Positions 1-6,771 of a stretch of DNA of 26,550 nt are shown here, piece by piece. This DNA is from an uncultured Oscillospiraceae bacterium (GTDB lineage: Bacteria > Bacillota > Clostridia > Oscillospirales > Oscillospiraceae): assembly GCA_910588455.1 (NCBI GenBank), contig CAJUPG010000022.1, forward strand, positions 1 through 26,550, written 5' to 3'. The notes under the pieces are model-generated. The model was not told the origin of the DNA, did not search any database, and saw only the letters and a program-made list of their open reading frames with translations. Position numbers and translations under genes: made by a program. Numbering within the stretch: the stretch's first letter is position 1; the number at the start of each line of letters is the position of its first letter.

Positions 1-563
1 GCCTGCTCATCCATGTGGTGGACGTGTCCGGCAGCGAGGGCCGGGACCCGGTGGAGGATTTTGAGGCCATCAACGCGGAATTGGCCCAGTATTCCCCGGA
101 GCTGGCCTCCCGAAAGATGCTGGTGTGCGCCAACAAGGCGGACATCATGGAGGACCCCGCCCTGCTGGACAAGCTCCGGGCCCATGTGGAAGCCCAGGGG
201 CTGGAGCTGTTTGTCATCTCCGCCGCCGCCCACCAGGGGACTCGGGAGCTGGTGCGGAAAACCGCCCAGGAGCTGCAAAGCCTGCCCCCGGTGACGGTCT
301 ACGAGCCCACCTACGTCCCCCGCCCGCCGGAGGTGGACCCCTCCGGCGAGGTGGCCATTGAGCGGTACGGCGAGACCTGGGTGGTGGAGGGCGCCTGGCT
401 CCAGCGGCTGATTGCCAACGTGAATTTCTCCGATTACGAGTCCCGCAGCTGGTTTGACAAGATGCTGCGGCAGTCGGGGCTGTTCGACAAGCTGGAGGCC
501 ATGGGCATCCAGGACGGGGACATCGTGTCCCTGTATGATCTGGAGTTTGAATACCAGCGCTAG
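1..563 (+). CDS. obg: GTPase Obg/CgtA, C-terminal part (5' end outside window)
   Basis: The frame is open from base 3 and begins LLIHVVDVSGSEGRDP, the segment that follows the G3 region in Obg GTPases. The G4 motif NKAD (in VCANKADIM) and a G5-like SAA (in VISAAAHQG) are present. The last 75 residues form the Obg C-terminal (OCT) domain, ending in DIVSLYDLEFEYQR. Obg is an essential ribosome-associated GTPase acting in 50S assembly, and in sporulating Firmicutes also in stress and sporulation entry. The G1-G3 motifs and the glycine-rich Obg fold lie upstream of the window. The gene ends with TAG and is followed by a long hairpin terminator. The identity is firm; only the N-terminal half is unseen. 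Confidence 0.95.
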   Translation, partial: LLIHVVDVSGSEGRDPVEDFEAINAELAQYSPELASRKMLVCANKADIMEDPALLDKLRAHVEAQGLELFVISAAAHQGTRELVRKTAQELQSLPPVTVYEPTYVPRPPEVDPSGEVAIERYGETWVVEGAWLQRLIANVNFSDYESRSWFDKMLRQSGLFDKLEAMGIQDGDIVSLYDLEFEYQR

Positions 564-597
564 GCCGGAAAAGAACAGAATGTAACACGCCGTTTTT

Positions 598-658
598 AAG
601 TGGTTTCAAGTTTGTAACTTTTTTGATTCTTTTGTTACAAAGCTGAAACCACTTTTTT
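598..658 (+). terminator. Rho-independent terminator after obg
   Basis: An 11-bp perfect arm pair, AAGTGGTTTCA (598-608) with TGAAACCACTT (644-654), is extended inward, after a 2x2 internal loop, by TTTGTAAC (611-618) with GTTACAAA (634-641). A run of six T (653-658) follows. The stem is AT-rich for this genome but long. The hairpin separates obg from the next transcription unit. Confidence 0.8.
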
Positions 659-744
659 CACGGACATTTTTGTTCAGTTTTTTCTCTTTTTCTGCCGATT
701 TCAACACGGTGTAACAAAGCTGTAAAAAAAGTCTTAGAAAATGT

Positions 745-773
745 TTGACAAATGAAATCGAATATGTTACAAT
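745..773 (+). promoter_or_regulatory. Sigma-A promoter for the 804 gene
   Basis: TTGACA (745-750), a 17-nt spacer and TACAAT (768-773), with an extended -10 TG at 765-766. This is close to the sigma-A consensus. The predicted start site is near 780, giving a leader of roughly 25 nt before the ATG at 804. GTTACAAT occurs at 766-773, over the -10, and again at 777-784, exactly 11 bp later. Confidence 0.8.
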
Positions 774-803
774 TCGGTTACAATAAATTTTGGGAGGGAT
801 TTG

Positions 804-1091
804 ATGGCTCCAGAGAAAATTCCCCTTTCCTACAAGGGCCGGCCCCTGCGCCGGAAGGATAATCTCATTTATTACGGCACCATGGCCGAAAAATACATCA
901 TCATGTTCCAGGTCCTGGAGACGAAAAAGGTGGAAGGGCTGGATGTCGCCTCCAAGGTATCCGTCCAGCTTCAGCTCACCGACCCGGACCTGAAAAGCCG
1001 GGACCGGGTGGTCAAAAAGAGCATGAAGGACAGTCTGTATGAGGCCATGGATGTGGCCTCCGTATGGCTGGATCGGGCCTTGGCCCAGTAA
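804..1091 (+). CDS. Small conserved-type hypothetical protein, 95 aa
   Basis: I do not recognise a named family. The ATG at 804 is chosen because GGAGGG (793-798) sits 5 nt upstream; an in-frame TTG at 801 is less well placed. The product is soluble, with no signal peptide or membrane segment. It reads as a beta-rich N-terminal half (IPLSYKGRPLRRKDN, then YIIMFQVLETKKV) followed by a charged segment TDPDLKSRDRVVKKS and a helix (SLYEAMDVASVWLDRAL). It looks like a real gene: strong promoter, good ribosome site, normal codon use. No terminator separates it from the NlpC/P60 gene starting 42 nt later, so the two may be co-transcribed. Function unknown. Confidence 0.7.
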   Translation: MAPEKIPLSYKGRPLRRKDNLIYYGTMAEKYIIMFQVLETKKVEGLDVASKVSVQLQLTDPDLKSRDRVVKKSMKDSLYEAMDVASVWLDRALAQ

Positions 1092-1098
1092 GTGTAAG

Positions 1099-1110
1099 GT
1101 TTGTACAAAC
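1099..1110. promoter_or_regulatory. Perfect 12-bp palindrome upstream of the NlpC/P60 gene
   Basis: GTTTGTACAAAC reads identically on both strands. It lies 8 nt after the stop of the preceding gene and 23 nt before the chosen start of the hydrolase gene. A weak promoter-like pair overlaps it (TTGGCC at 1080, TACAAA at 1104, 18-nt spacer). It could be an operator or chance; there is no independent evidence. Confidence 0.3.
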
Positions 1111-1133
1111 GAGAAATGGGAGGTTTTTTCCGT

Positions 1134-2024
1134 ATGTTTGCTTGGAAACACGCGGCCGCCAAGGCTGCTACGAAGATTGTCGCCAGTGGGTTGGTTCTCT
1201 CCGCAATCGTGTCCCCCGCCTTTGCCGTTACCGGTACGGTGGACGCAAGCGACGGCCTGCGGCTGCGGGCGGGTGCGGGCACCGATCAGAAGGTGATTAC
1301 CCTGCTGGCCGACAAAACCGAGGTGGAAGTGACCGGAACCGCCGAAAACGGCTGGTATCAGGTGACCTGGGACAACGAGACCGGCTTTGTCTCCCCCGAC
1401 TACCTCATCGTAGCCCAGGAGGAGGCCCAGGAGCTTCCCCAGGTGGCTGAACCTACATACGGACGCACTACCGACGTACTGAATATCCGCAGCGGCCCCA
1501 GCACCGACGACGACCGCATCGGTCAGCTGTCCCGGGGCGCGGTGGTCACGATTCTGGAGGAAAAAGACGGCTGGTACCGCCTTCAGCGGGGCTACATCAG
1601 CGCCGACTATGTGACCAAGATTTCCGCCGAGGAGGCATCCAACTCCGGCAAGGGCAGCGATATGGCCCAGTTCGCCCTGAGTCTGGTGGGCTGTCCCTAT
1701 GTCTACGGCGGCAACTCCCCCAAGGGCTTTGACTGCTCCGGCTTTGTGAAGTACGTGGCCAACTACTTCGGCCATACCGTGGCCCGCACCGCCTCCGACC
1801 AGATGGAGAACGGTACGCCCGTCTCCTGGGACGAGCTTCAGGCCGGCGACCTGGTGTTCTTTAAAAAGAGCGGCAGCAGCGCCCGGCGGGCCTCCCACGT
1901 GGGCATTTACATTGGCAACGGGCAGTTTGTCCACGCCTCTACCTCCCGGGTGGGCGTGATCGTCAGCGGCATGAACGAGGCCTACTACACCAGCGGCTTC
2001 GTGGGCGCCCGGCGGCTTGGCTGA
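1134..2024 (+). CDS. Secreted SH3-SH3-NlpC/P60 peptidoglycan hydrolase
   Basis: A 296-aa exported cell-wall hydrolase. Residues 1-31 are a signal peptide (KHAAAKAATK, hydrophobic core, SPAFA cleavage site). Two bacterial SH3 domains follow, about 32-95 (DGLRLRAGAG, NGWYQV) and 106-160 (VLNIRSGPST, DGWYRL); these typically bind wall peptides. NlpC/P60 covers about 175-296 with catalytic Cys201 (FDCSGFV), His255 (SHVGIYIG) and His267 (FVHAST). The family cleaves gamma-D-glutamyl-diamino-acid bonds in stem peptides, as in cell separation or wall turnover. The start at 1134 gives a clean signal peptide, with GGGAGG 10 nt upstream; upstream in-frame TTG 1101 and ATG 1116 would add charged residues without a better ribosome site. 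The gene is followed by a 13-bp hairpin. Confidence 0.9.
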   Translation: MFAWKHAAAKAATKIVASGLVLSAIVSPAFAVTGTVDASDGLRLRAGAGTDQKVITLLADKTEVEVTGTAENGWYQVTWDNETGFVSPDYLIVAQEEAQELPQVAEPTYGRTTDVLNIRSGPSTDDDRIGQLSRGAVVTILEEKDGWYRLQRGYISADYVTKISAEEASNSGKGSDMAQFALSLVGCPYVYGGNSPKGFDCSGFVKYVANYFGHTVARTASDQMENGTPVSWDELQAGDLVFFKKSGSSARRASHVGIYIGNGQFVHASTSRVGVIVSGMNEAYYTSGFVGARRLG

Positions 2025-2040
2025 TCCCATAAATAGTTCA

Positions 2041-2071
2041 AACCCGGAATGGCTCAGCCATTCCGGGTTTT
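2041..2071 (+). terminator. Hairpin terminator after the NlpC/P60 gene, abutting tmk
   Basis: AACCCGGAATGGC (2041-2053) pairs perfectly with GCCATTCCGGGTT (2057-2069) around a TCA loop. Only two further T residues follow, so termination may be partial. The tmk ribosome site (AGGAG, 2075-2079) begins 4 nt downstream, so read-through transcripts would carry the hairpin right beside that site. Confidence 0.7.
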
Positions 2072-2087
2072 GCCAGGAGTGATTGCA

Positions 2088-2705
2088 ATGGCAGGCAGAT
2101 TCATTGTGCTGGAGGGGCTGGACGGCTCCGGCAAGAGCACCCAGATTGCCCGGCTGGCCCAGAGCCTCCGGGCCCGGGGCCGCAGGGTCCACTGCACCGC
2201 GGAGCCCACCGATTCCGCCACCGGCGGCCTCATTCGGGACACCCTGCGCGGAAATTGCCGCCGCAGCGGGGCCGAGCTGGGGGCGCTGTTTTTAACGGAC
2301 CGCATCGCCCATAACGTAAACCCTGTGTGGGGGTTCCAAAGGCTTCTGAAGGAGGACTGGGACGTCATCTGCGACCGGTATTACTACTCCTCCTTCGCCT
2401 ATCAGGGGCTGTCCACTGATCTGGAGTGGGTGATGGATATGAACCTGAAGTGTCCGGAGATTGGGAAACCGGACCTGTGCGTGTTTTTGGACGTGGACTA
2501 CAAAAAATGCAAGGAGCGGCTGGACCGGGACCGGGCCTCCCTGGAGATTTTCGAGCAGAACCCGGAGCAGATGAACGCCACCCGGCAGCTGTTTTTTAGC
2601 GTGTTCCAGCGGCTGGAGGGCCGGGAGAACATCCAGGTTGTAGACGCCAACGACACGCCGGACCAGGTGGCGGCGAAGATTTTCGCCCTTGTGGAGCAGC
2701 TTTAA
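2088..2705 (+). CDS. tmk: Thymidylate kinase (dTMP kinase)
   Basis: The 205-aa product phosphorylates dTMP to dTDP in dTTP synthesis. The P-loop GLDGSGKST is at residues 10-18. TAEPT follows in the dTMP-binding region, then LTDRIAH and the DR motif region CDRYYYSSFAYQG, and a strand with LDVDYKKCKERLDRDR. Length is normal for the family. The start is the ATG at 2088, 8 nt after AGGAG (2075-2079); an earlier in-frame ATG at 2049 lies inside the upstream hairpin and is rejected. The sequence is somewhat divergent from the textbook EPGGT...RYIDSS form (EPT without the GGT extension, YYYSS instead of YIDSS). A related deoxynucleoside monophosphate kinase role, or a second paralogue elsewhere in the genome, cannot be excluded. 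Confidence 0.85.
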   Translation: MAGRFIVLEGLDGSGKSTQIARLAQSLRARGRRVHCTAEPTDSATGGLIRDTLRGNCRRSGAELGALFLTDRIAHNVNPVWGFQRLLKEDWDVICDRYYYSSFAYQGLSTDLEWVMDMNLKCPEIGKPDLCVFLDVDYKKCKERLDRDRASLEIFEQNPEQMNATRQLFFSVFQRLEGRENIQVVDANDTPDQVAAKIFALVEQL

Positions 2706-2740
2706 AAAAGCCGAAGGGAGACATCCCTTCGGCTTTTTTT
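2704..2740. terminator. Bidirectional terminator between tmk and ridA
   Basis: GCCGAAGGGA (2710-2719) pairs with TCCCTTCGGC (2724-2733) around a GACA loop, flanked by an A-run before and a T-run after. It therefore works as an intrinsic terminator in both directions for the convergent genes tmk (+) and ridA (-). Confidence 0.92.
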
Positions 2741-2751
2741 CAGACAGTGCT

Positions 2752-3126
2752 TCACTTCACGGCCACCGCTTCAATCTCAAACAGCGCGCCCTTGGGCAGC
2801 GCAGCCACCTGGACGCAGGAGCGGGCAGGCGCCTGGCCGGAGAAATATTTGGCGTAAATGGCGTTGATGGCGGCGAAGTCGTTGATGTCCGATAAAAATA
2901 CGGTGGTTTTGACTACGTCGGCACAGCTCATTCCGGCCGCCTGCAAAACGGCGGACAGGTTGTCTAGAGCCTGGGCGGCCTGGGCCTTCACCCCCTGGGC
3001 CAGTTCTCCGGTGGCGGGGATCAGGCCCAGCTGGCCGGAGGTGTACAGGGTGCCGCCGGCCAACTTGGCGTGGCAGTAGGGGCCCAGTGCGGCGGGGGCG
3101 TTTTCGGCGGTAATCGTTTGATTCAT
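2752..3126 (-). CDS. ridA: RidA family enamine/imine deaminase
   Basis: A 124-aa protein of the RidA/YjgF/YER057c family, which hydrolyses reactive 2-aminoacrylate-type enamines released by PLP enzymes. It is a full-length single domain. Family landmarks are GPYCHA (15-20; usually GPYSQA), TSGQLGL, VVKTTVFLSDINDF, the substrate-carboxylate-binding Arg102 in PARSCVQVAALPKGA and the acidic FEIEAVA near the end. Arg102 is the mark of the active RidA subfamily. The start at 3126 follows AAGGAGG by about 7 nt; an in-frame extension upstream lacks a ribosome site. The gene is monocistronic, converges on tmk and diverges from the MATE gene. Confidence 0.92.
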   Translation of the reverse strand: MNQTITAENAPAALGPYCHAKLAGGTLYTSGQLGLIPATGELAQGVKAQAAQALDNLSAVLQAAGMSCADVVKTTVFLSDINDFAAINAIYAKYFSGQAPARSCVQVAALPKGALFEIEAVAVK

Positions 3127-3154
3127 TGAAAATCCTCCTTCAATGTGGTATGCT
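3126..3154 (+). promoter_or_regulatory. Candidate promoter of the MATE gene
   Basis: TTGAAA (3126-3131), a 17-nt spacer and TATGCT (3149-3154) on the plus strand. It overlaps the ridA start codon and ribosome site. If used, it would give a leader of about 75 nt for the MATE gene and would overlap the 5' end of the divergent ridA transcript. The -10 is imperfect. Confidence 0.35.
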
Positions 3155-3157
3155 TTC

Positions 3158-3185
3158 ATTATAGTAAAAAATAAGGGAAAAGCAA
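3158..3185 (-). promoter_or_regulatory. Promoter of ridA
   Basis: On the minus strand TATAAT (3163 down to 3158) is a perfect -10. A TTGCTT -35 (3185 down to 3180) lies 16 nt upstream. The start of transcription falls about 25 nt before the ridA start codon. Confidence 0.6.
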
Positions 3186-3236
3186 GGCAAATATGAACAG
3201 TTTCCTCCCGGAAGCAGAAAGGACAGCGAAGGCCCT

Positions 3237-4616
3237 ATGGGTAGTGATCCACAAAAAACAATTCTGTTCGAGCAGACCCCTGTTCCCCAGGCCGTACTGC
3301 GTATGTCCATCCCCACCATCCTCAGCTCCCTGGTGATGGTGCTGTACAACCTGGCGGATACCTATTTTGTGGGGATGCTCAACAATCCCATCGAAAATTC
3401 CGCTGTCACTCTGGCCGCGCCGGTGCTGCTGGCCTTCAACGCGGTAAACAACCTCTTCGGCGTGGGCAGCTCCAGCATGATGAGCCGGGCCCTGGGCAGC
3501 AAGGACCATGACGCCGTCCGGCGCAGCTCCGCCTTTGGCTTCTACTGCGCCCTGATCAGCGGGGTGCTGTTCTCCCTGGGGTGTACCGTGTTTCAGGGAC
3601 CGCTGCTGGCGCTGCTGGGCACCGACGGAGACACCCTTCCGGCTACGGGGGCCTATCTGCGGTGGACGGTCTCCTGCGGGGCAGCTCCGGCCATTTTGAA
3701 CGTGGTGCTGGCCTATCTGCTCCGGGCGGAGGGGGCCTCCCTTCACGCCAGCGCAGGCACCATGAGCGGCTGCGTGCTTAATATGCTGCTGGACCCGATT
3801 TTCATCCTGCCCTGGGGCTTCAACCTGGGGGCCGCCGGGGCGGGGCTGGCCACCTTCCTGTCCAACTGCGCCGCCTGTCTGTACTTCTTCATACTGCTGT
3901 ATGTCCGCCGGGGCAAAACCTTTGTGTGCATCCGGCCGTCCATGTTCCGGCTTGACCGGCGGATTGCCGGACAGGTGTGCGGCGTGGGCATACCGGCGGC
4001 CATACAGAACCTGCTCAATGTAACCGGAATGACGGTGCTGAACAACTTCACTTCCGTCTACGGCCCCGGGGCGGTGGCCGCCATGGGCATCGCCCAGAAA
4101 ACTGCCATGATCCCCATGTATATTGCGCTGGGTCTCTCCCAGGGCATAACCCCTCTAATCAGCTACAACTACGCCGCCCGGAACCCCCGCCGGATGAAGG
4201 ATGTGCTGTTTTTCTCCGAAAAGCTGGCGTTAAGCTTCCTGGGAATCATGACCGTAGGGTACTATGTGGGGGCCTATGGACTGATTGGGCTGTTTATGGA
4301 CAACCCGGAGATTGTGGCCTGCGGCGGCCGGCTGCTGCGGGGGCTGTGTCTGGCCCAGCCCTTCCTGTGCGTGGATTTTATGGCGGTGGGGGTGTTTCAG
4401 GCCTGCGGCATGGGCCGGAAGGCCCTGGTGTTCGCCATCCTGCGCAAAATTGTGCTGGAGATTCCCGCCCTGGTCCTGCTCAACCGGCTGTGGCCCCTGT
4501 ACGGCCTGGCCTACGCTCAGCCCGCGGCGGAGGTGGTGCTGGCCGCTGCCGCCGTGTGTGTGCTGGCCCGGATGTTCCGGTCGCCGGAGTTTCAGGAGCC
4601 CCAAAGGCGTACTTGA
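3237..4616 (+). CDS. MATE family multidrug/metabolite exporter
   Basis: A 459-aa polytopic membrane protein with the two-fold repeat of MATE transporters. The first MatE unit covers about residues 15-175 (MSIPTILSSLVMVLYNLADTYF near its start, then GSKDHDAVRR in the loop). The second covers about 235-400 (GIPAAIQNLLNVTGMTVLNN, GLSQGITPLISYNYAARNPRRM). About 12 hydrophobic segments are visible. MATE proteins exchange drugs or metabolites for Na+ or H+; the substrate cannot be read here. The start at 3237 has GAAGG about 4 nt upstream and gives the usual short cytoplasmic N-terminus. The TGA stop lies inside the -35 box of the next gene's promoter. The gene seems to be a single transcription unit; no terminator hairpin follows it. 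Confidence 0.92.
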   Translation: MGSDPQKTILFEQTPVPQAVLRMSIPTILSSLVMVLYNLADTYFVGMLNNPIENSAVTLAAPVLLAFNAVNNLFGVGSSSMMSRALGSKDHDAVRRSSAFGFYCALISGVLFSLGCTVFQGPLLALLGTDGDTLPATGAYLRWTVSCGAAPAILNVVLAYLLRAEGASLHASAGTMSGCVLNMLLDPIFILPWGFNLGAAGAGLATFLSNCAACLYFFILLYVRRGKTFVCIRPSMFRLDRRIAGQVCGVGIPAAIQNLLNVTGMTVLNNFTSVYGPGAVAAMGIAQKTAMIPMYIALGLSQGITPLISYNYAARNPRRMKDVLFFSEKLALSFLGIMTVGYYVGAYGLIGLFMDNPEIVACGGRLLRGLCLAQPFLCVDFMAVGVFQACGMGRKALVFAILRKIVLEIPALVLLNRLWPLYGLAYAQPAAEVVLAAAAVCVLARMFRSPEFQEPQRRT

Positions 4617-4641
4617 CAAATTTGCCGGAATCTTGTACAAT
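4613..4641 (+). promoter_or_regulatory. Sigma-A promoter of the aldolase/SLOG/queH unit
   Basis: TTGACA (4613-4618), a 17-nt spacer and TACAAT (4636-4641) form a near-consensus promoter whose -35 overlaps the MATE stop codon (TGA 4614-4616). The 8-bp palindrome TTGTACAA (4633-4640) covers the -10. The leader to the ATG at 4705 is about 57 nt. Confidence 0.8.
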
Positions 4642-4704
4642 TTATACAACCAGATGTGGAAAACCTGCGAGAATCCGACAAAAATATGAAGGAGCTGCTG
4701 CATT

Positions 4705-5607
4705 ATGAGCCAGATCGAAAAATACCAGGGCATTATCCCCGCCTTCTACGCCTGCTACGACGACGCAGGCGCCATCTCCCCCGCGCGTGTACGGGCCCTT
4801 ACGGAGTATTTCATTCAGAAGGGCGTCAAGGGCCTCTATGTGGGCGGCTCCTCCGGCGAGTGCATCTACCAGAGCGTGGAGGAGCGCAAGCTGGTGCTGG
4901 AGAACGTGATGGAGGTCAACAAGGGCCGGGTCACCATCATCGCCCACGTGGCCTGCAACAACACCGAGGACAGCAAGATTCTGGCCGCCCACGCGGAGAG
5001 CCTGGGGGTGGACGCCATCGCCTCCATCCCCCCCATCTACTTCCACCTGCCGGAAAAAGCCATTGCCGCCTACTGGAACGACATCTCCTCCGCCGCCCCC
5101 AACACGGATTTTATCATCTACAACATCCCCCAGCTGGCCGGCGTGGCCCTCACCCTGCCCCTGCTGCGGGAGATGAAGAAGAACCCCAAAATGGTAGGCG
5201 TCAAAAACTCCTCCATGCCCACCCAGGATATTCAGCTGTGGCGGGACGAGGGCGTGTTCGTGTTCAACGGCCCCGACGAGCAGCTGATCTCCGGTCTGGC
5301 CATGGGGGCCTGCGGCGGCATCGGCGGCACCTACGGCGCTATGCCCGAGCTGTTCCTGAAGCTGTGGGAGAAGCTGAACGCCGGCGAGCTGGAGGCCGCC
5401 CGGGAGATTCAGAATGAGTGCTGCCGGATTATCTATGCCCTGTGCGAGCACGGCAATCTGTACGCCATCATTAAGGGCGTGCTGAAGGTCCGGGGCGTGG
5501 AAGTGGGCAACACCCGCAGGCCCATGCCCGGCCTCACCGCTGAGGACCAGCCCCTGGTGGACAAGTGCGTGGGGCTGATTGACGCGGCTATCGCCAAATA
5601 CTGCTAA
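4705..5607 (+). CDS. DHDPS/N-acetylneuraminate lyase family aldolase
   Basis: A 300-aa class-I (Schiff-base) TIM-barrel aldolase. Visible are GGSSGE (48-52 region; family G[ST]xGE motif), catalytic Tyr139 in IIYNIPQLAGV and the Schiff-base Lys167 in MVGVKNSS. YNIP...GV and FNGPDEQLISGLAMGACGGIGGTY resemble N-acetylneuraminate lyases (YNIPALSGV, YNGYDE, GGIGSTY) more than DapA. A true DapA with YNVPSRTG lies at 10912-11805, so this copy is probably not for lysine synthesis. Sialic-acid or another 2-keto-3-deoxy-sugar cleavage is a fair guess, but no other sialic-acid gene is in the window. AAGGAG (4689-4694) precedes the start by 10 nt. It heads a likely unit with the SLOG gene and queH. Confidence 0.85.
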   Translation: MSQIEKYQGIIPAFYACYDDAGAISPARVRALTEYFIQKGVKGLYVGGSSGECIYQSVEERKLVLENVMEVNKGRVTIIAHVACNNTEDSKILAAHAESLGVDAIASIPPIYFHLPEKAIAAYWNDISSAAPNTDFIIYNIPQLAGVALTLPLLREMKKNPKMVGVKNSSMPTQDIQLWRDEGVFVFNGPDEQLISGLAMGACGGIGGTYGAMPELFLKLWEKLNAGELEAAREIQNECCRIIYALCEHGNLYAIIKGVLKVRGVEVGNTRRPMPGLTAEDQPLVDKCVGLIDAAIAKYC

Positions 5608-5621
5608 TCCAAAGAACCAGT

Positions 5622-5663
5622 GACAGAACCGGCCGTACCGCATGGGCGGGATGGCCGGTCTGT
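5622..5663 (+). other. Imperfect hairpin between aldolase and SLOG genes
   Basis: ACAGAACCGGCC (5623-5634) can pair with GGCCGGTCTGT (5653-5663) with one bulged base; the loop contains a further CCGC/GCGG pairing. No T-run follows, so it is not a typical intrinsic terminator. It could be an mRNA-processing or stability structure within the unit. Confidence 0.3.
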
Positions 5664-5686
5664 TGTCCGTATAGGAGGGAAACGCC

Positions 5687-6193
5687 GTGGAGGAAACACT
5701 GGCCTGCTGCTTTACCGGACATCGCCCCGCCCGCCTGCCCTGGGGGGAGCGGGAGAACGATCCCCGCTGTCTGGCTATGAAGCTCCAGATCCGCCGGGCG
5801 TTGGAGCGGGCCTGGGAGGCCGGGTGCCGCCATTTTATCTCCGGTATGGCCCGGGGATGCGACCTGTATTTCGCGGAGGCCGTTCTGGCCCTGCGCCAGC
5901 GCCACCCGGAGGCCGTTTTGGAGGCCGCCCGCCCATACGAGGGACAGGCTGAGGGCTGGCTCCCCCAGGAGCGGGCCCGCTACCAGGCCATTCTGGACCA
6001 GTGTGATTTCGAGACGATGGTCCAGCACCAGTATGACCGGGGGTGCATGATGCGCCGGAACCGCTACATGGTGAACCGGTCCGTCCGGCTGATTGCCGTC
6101 TACGACGGGACCCCCAAGGGGGGCACCTTCAATACCCTGGCCTACGCCATGCGGCGGGGACTGGAGACCGATATTCTGGAGGTTTCGCCATGA
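5687..6193 (+). CDS. YpsA-like SLOG family protein (DUF1273)
   Basis: A 168-aa protein resembling the YpsA/DUF1273 branch of the SLOG (SMF/DprA-LOG) Rossmann superfamily. Members are thought to bind nucleotide-like ligands; YpsA affects cell division and stress in Bacillus and Staphylococcus. Landmarks are CCFTGHRPARLPW at the N-terminus, the glycine-containing loop ISGMARGCDLYFAEAVL, CMMRRNRYMVNRS and GGTFNTLAYAMRRG near the C-terminus. The start is GTG at 5687, 7 nt after AGGAGGG (5673-5679). Its stop overlaps the queH start (ATGA), so the two are translationally coupled. Biochemical function is not established. Confidence 0.82.
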   Translation: MEETLACCFTGHRPARLPWGERENDPRCLAMKLQIRRALERAWEAGCRHFISGMARGCDLYFAEAVLALRQRHPEAVLEAARPYEGQAEGWLPQERARYQAILDQCDFETMVQHQYDRGCMMRRNRYMVNRSVRLIAVYDGTPKGGTFNTLAYAMRRGLETDILEVSP

Positions 6194-6726
6194 ATACCCT
6201 GATGCACATCTGCTGCGCCCCCTGCGCCAATCTGCCCATTGAGCAGCTGCGGGAGGAGGGCGTGGCTGTCACCGGTTTCTGGTTCAATCCCAACATCCAC
6301 CCCTACACGGAGTATCAGGCCCGGAAGCACACCCTGGAGGACTACGCCAAAACCATCGGCCTGAAGCTGGTCATCGGCGGGACCTATGATCTGCGGTCCT
6401 TCATCACCGCTGTGGCGGGGGATATCGACGGCCGGTGCAGCTATTGCTACCGGGTGCGGATGGAGGAGAGCGCCAGATATGCCGCAGAGCACGGCTTTGA
6501 CAGCTTCACCACCTCCCTGCTCATCAGTCCCTACCAGAACCACGAGGGCATCTGCGCCGCGGGCCGGGAGCTGGGGGAACAATACGGGGTGGAATTTCTC
6601 CCCCGGGATTTCCGGCCCCTGTTCCAGGCGGGGCAGGAGCGGGCCCGGCAGCTGGGATTTTATATGCAGAAATACTGCGGATGTATCTTCAGTGAAGAGG
6701 AACGGTATAAAAAGCGCAGAAAATAA
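6190..6726 (+). CDS. queH: Epoxyqueuosine reductase QueH
   Basis: A 178-aa QueH (formerly DUF208), the non-cobalamin enzyme that reduces epoxyqueuosine to queuosine in tRNA. Four cysteine pairs/sites expected of QueH are seen: CCAPC (Cys8, Cys9, Cys12), RCSYCY (Cys83, Cys86) and KYCGCIFSEEERY (Cys163, Cys165). They serve the Fe-S cluster and second metal site. Other family features are WFNPNIHP and TSLLISPYQNHE. The ATG overlaps the SLOG stop by 4 nt, with CTGGAGG about 7 nt upstream; the longer open frame before it is the out-of-frame shadow of the SLOG gene. queA, the preceding step, is at 15664-16764 in a separate unit. Confidence 0.93.
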   Translation: MNTLMHICCAPCANLPIEQLREEGVAVTGFWFNPNIHPYTEYQARKHTLEDYAKTIGLKLVIGGTYDLRSFITAVAGDIDGRCSYCYRVRMEESARYAAEHGFDSFTTSLLISPYQNHEGICAAGRELGEQYGVEFLPRDFRPLFQAGQERARQLGFYMQKYCGCIFSEEERYKKRRK

Positions 6727-6763
6727 AAAACCAGGTCGGGACAGCCCGGCCTGGTTTTTTATT
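6725..6763. terminator. Bidirectional terminator after queH
   Basis: AAAAAACCAGG-T-CGGG (6725-6740 region) pairs with CCCG-G-CCTGGTTTTTT (6745-6760) around ACAG, with one T-G pair. A-run and T-run flank the stem on either side, so it can terminate queH (+) and the minus-strand operon ending at 6772. Confidence 0.88.
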
Positions 6764-6771
6764 ATATGCCG

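Noticed and set aside
606..2192. Long minus-strand open frame (528 codons) antisense to the small protein, the NlpC/P60 gene and the start of tmk
   Set aside because: It covers well-supported plus-strand genes, contains an AT-rich intergenic region, lacks known motifs and has the His/Gly/Ala/Pro-rich composition of GC-driven antisense shadows.
5608..5686. preQ1 riboswitch upstream of the SLOG-queH pair
   Set aside because: The hairpin here lacks the short A-rich H-type pseudoknot pattern of preQ1 aptamers.
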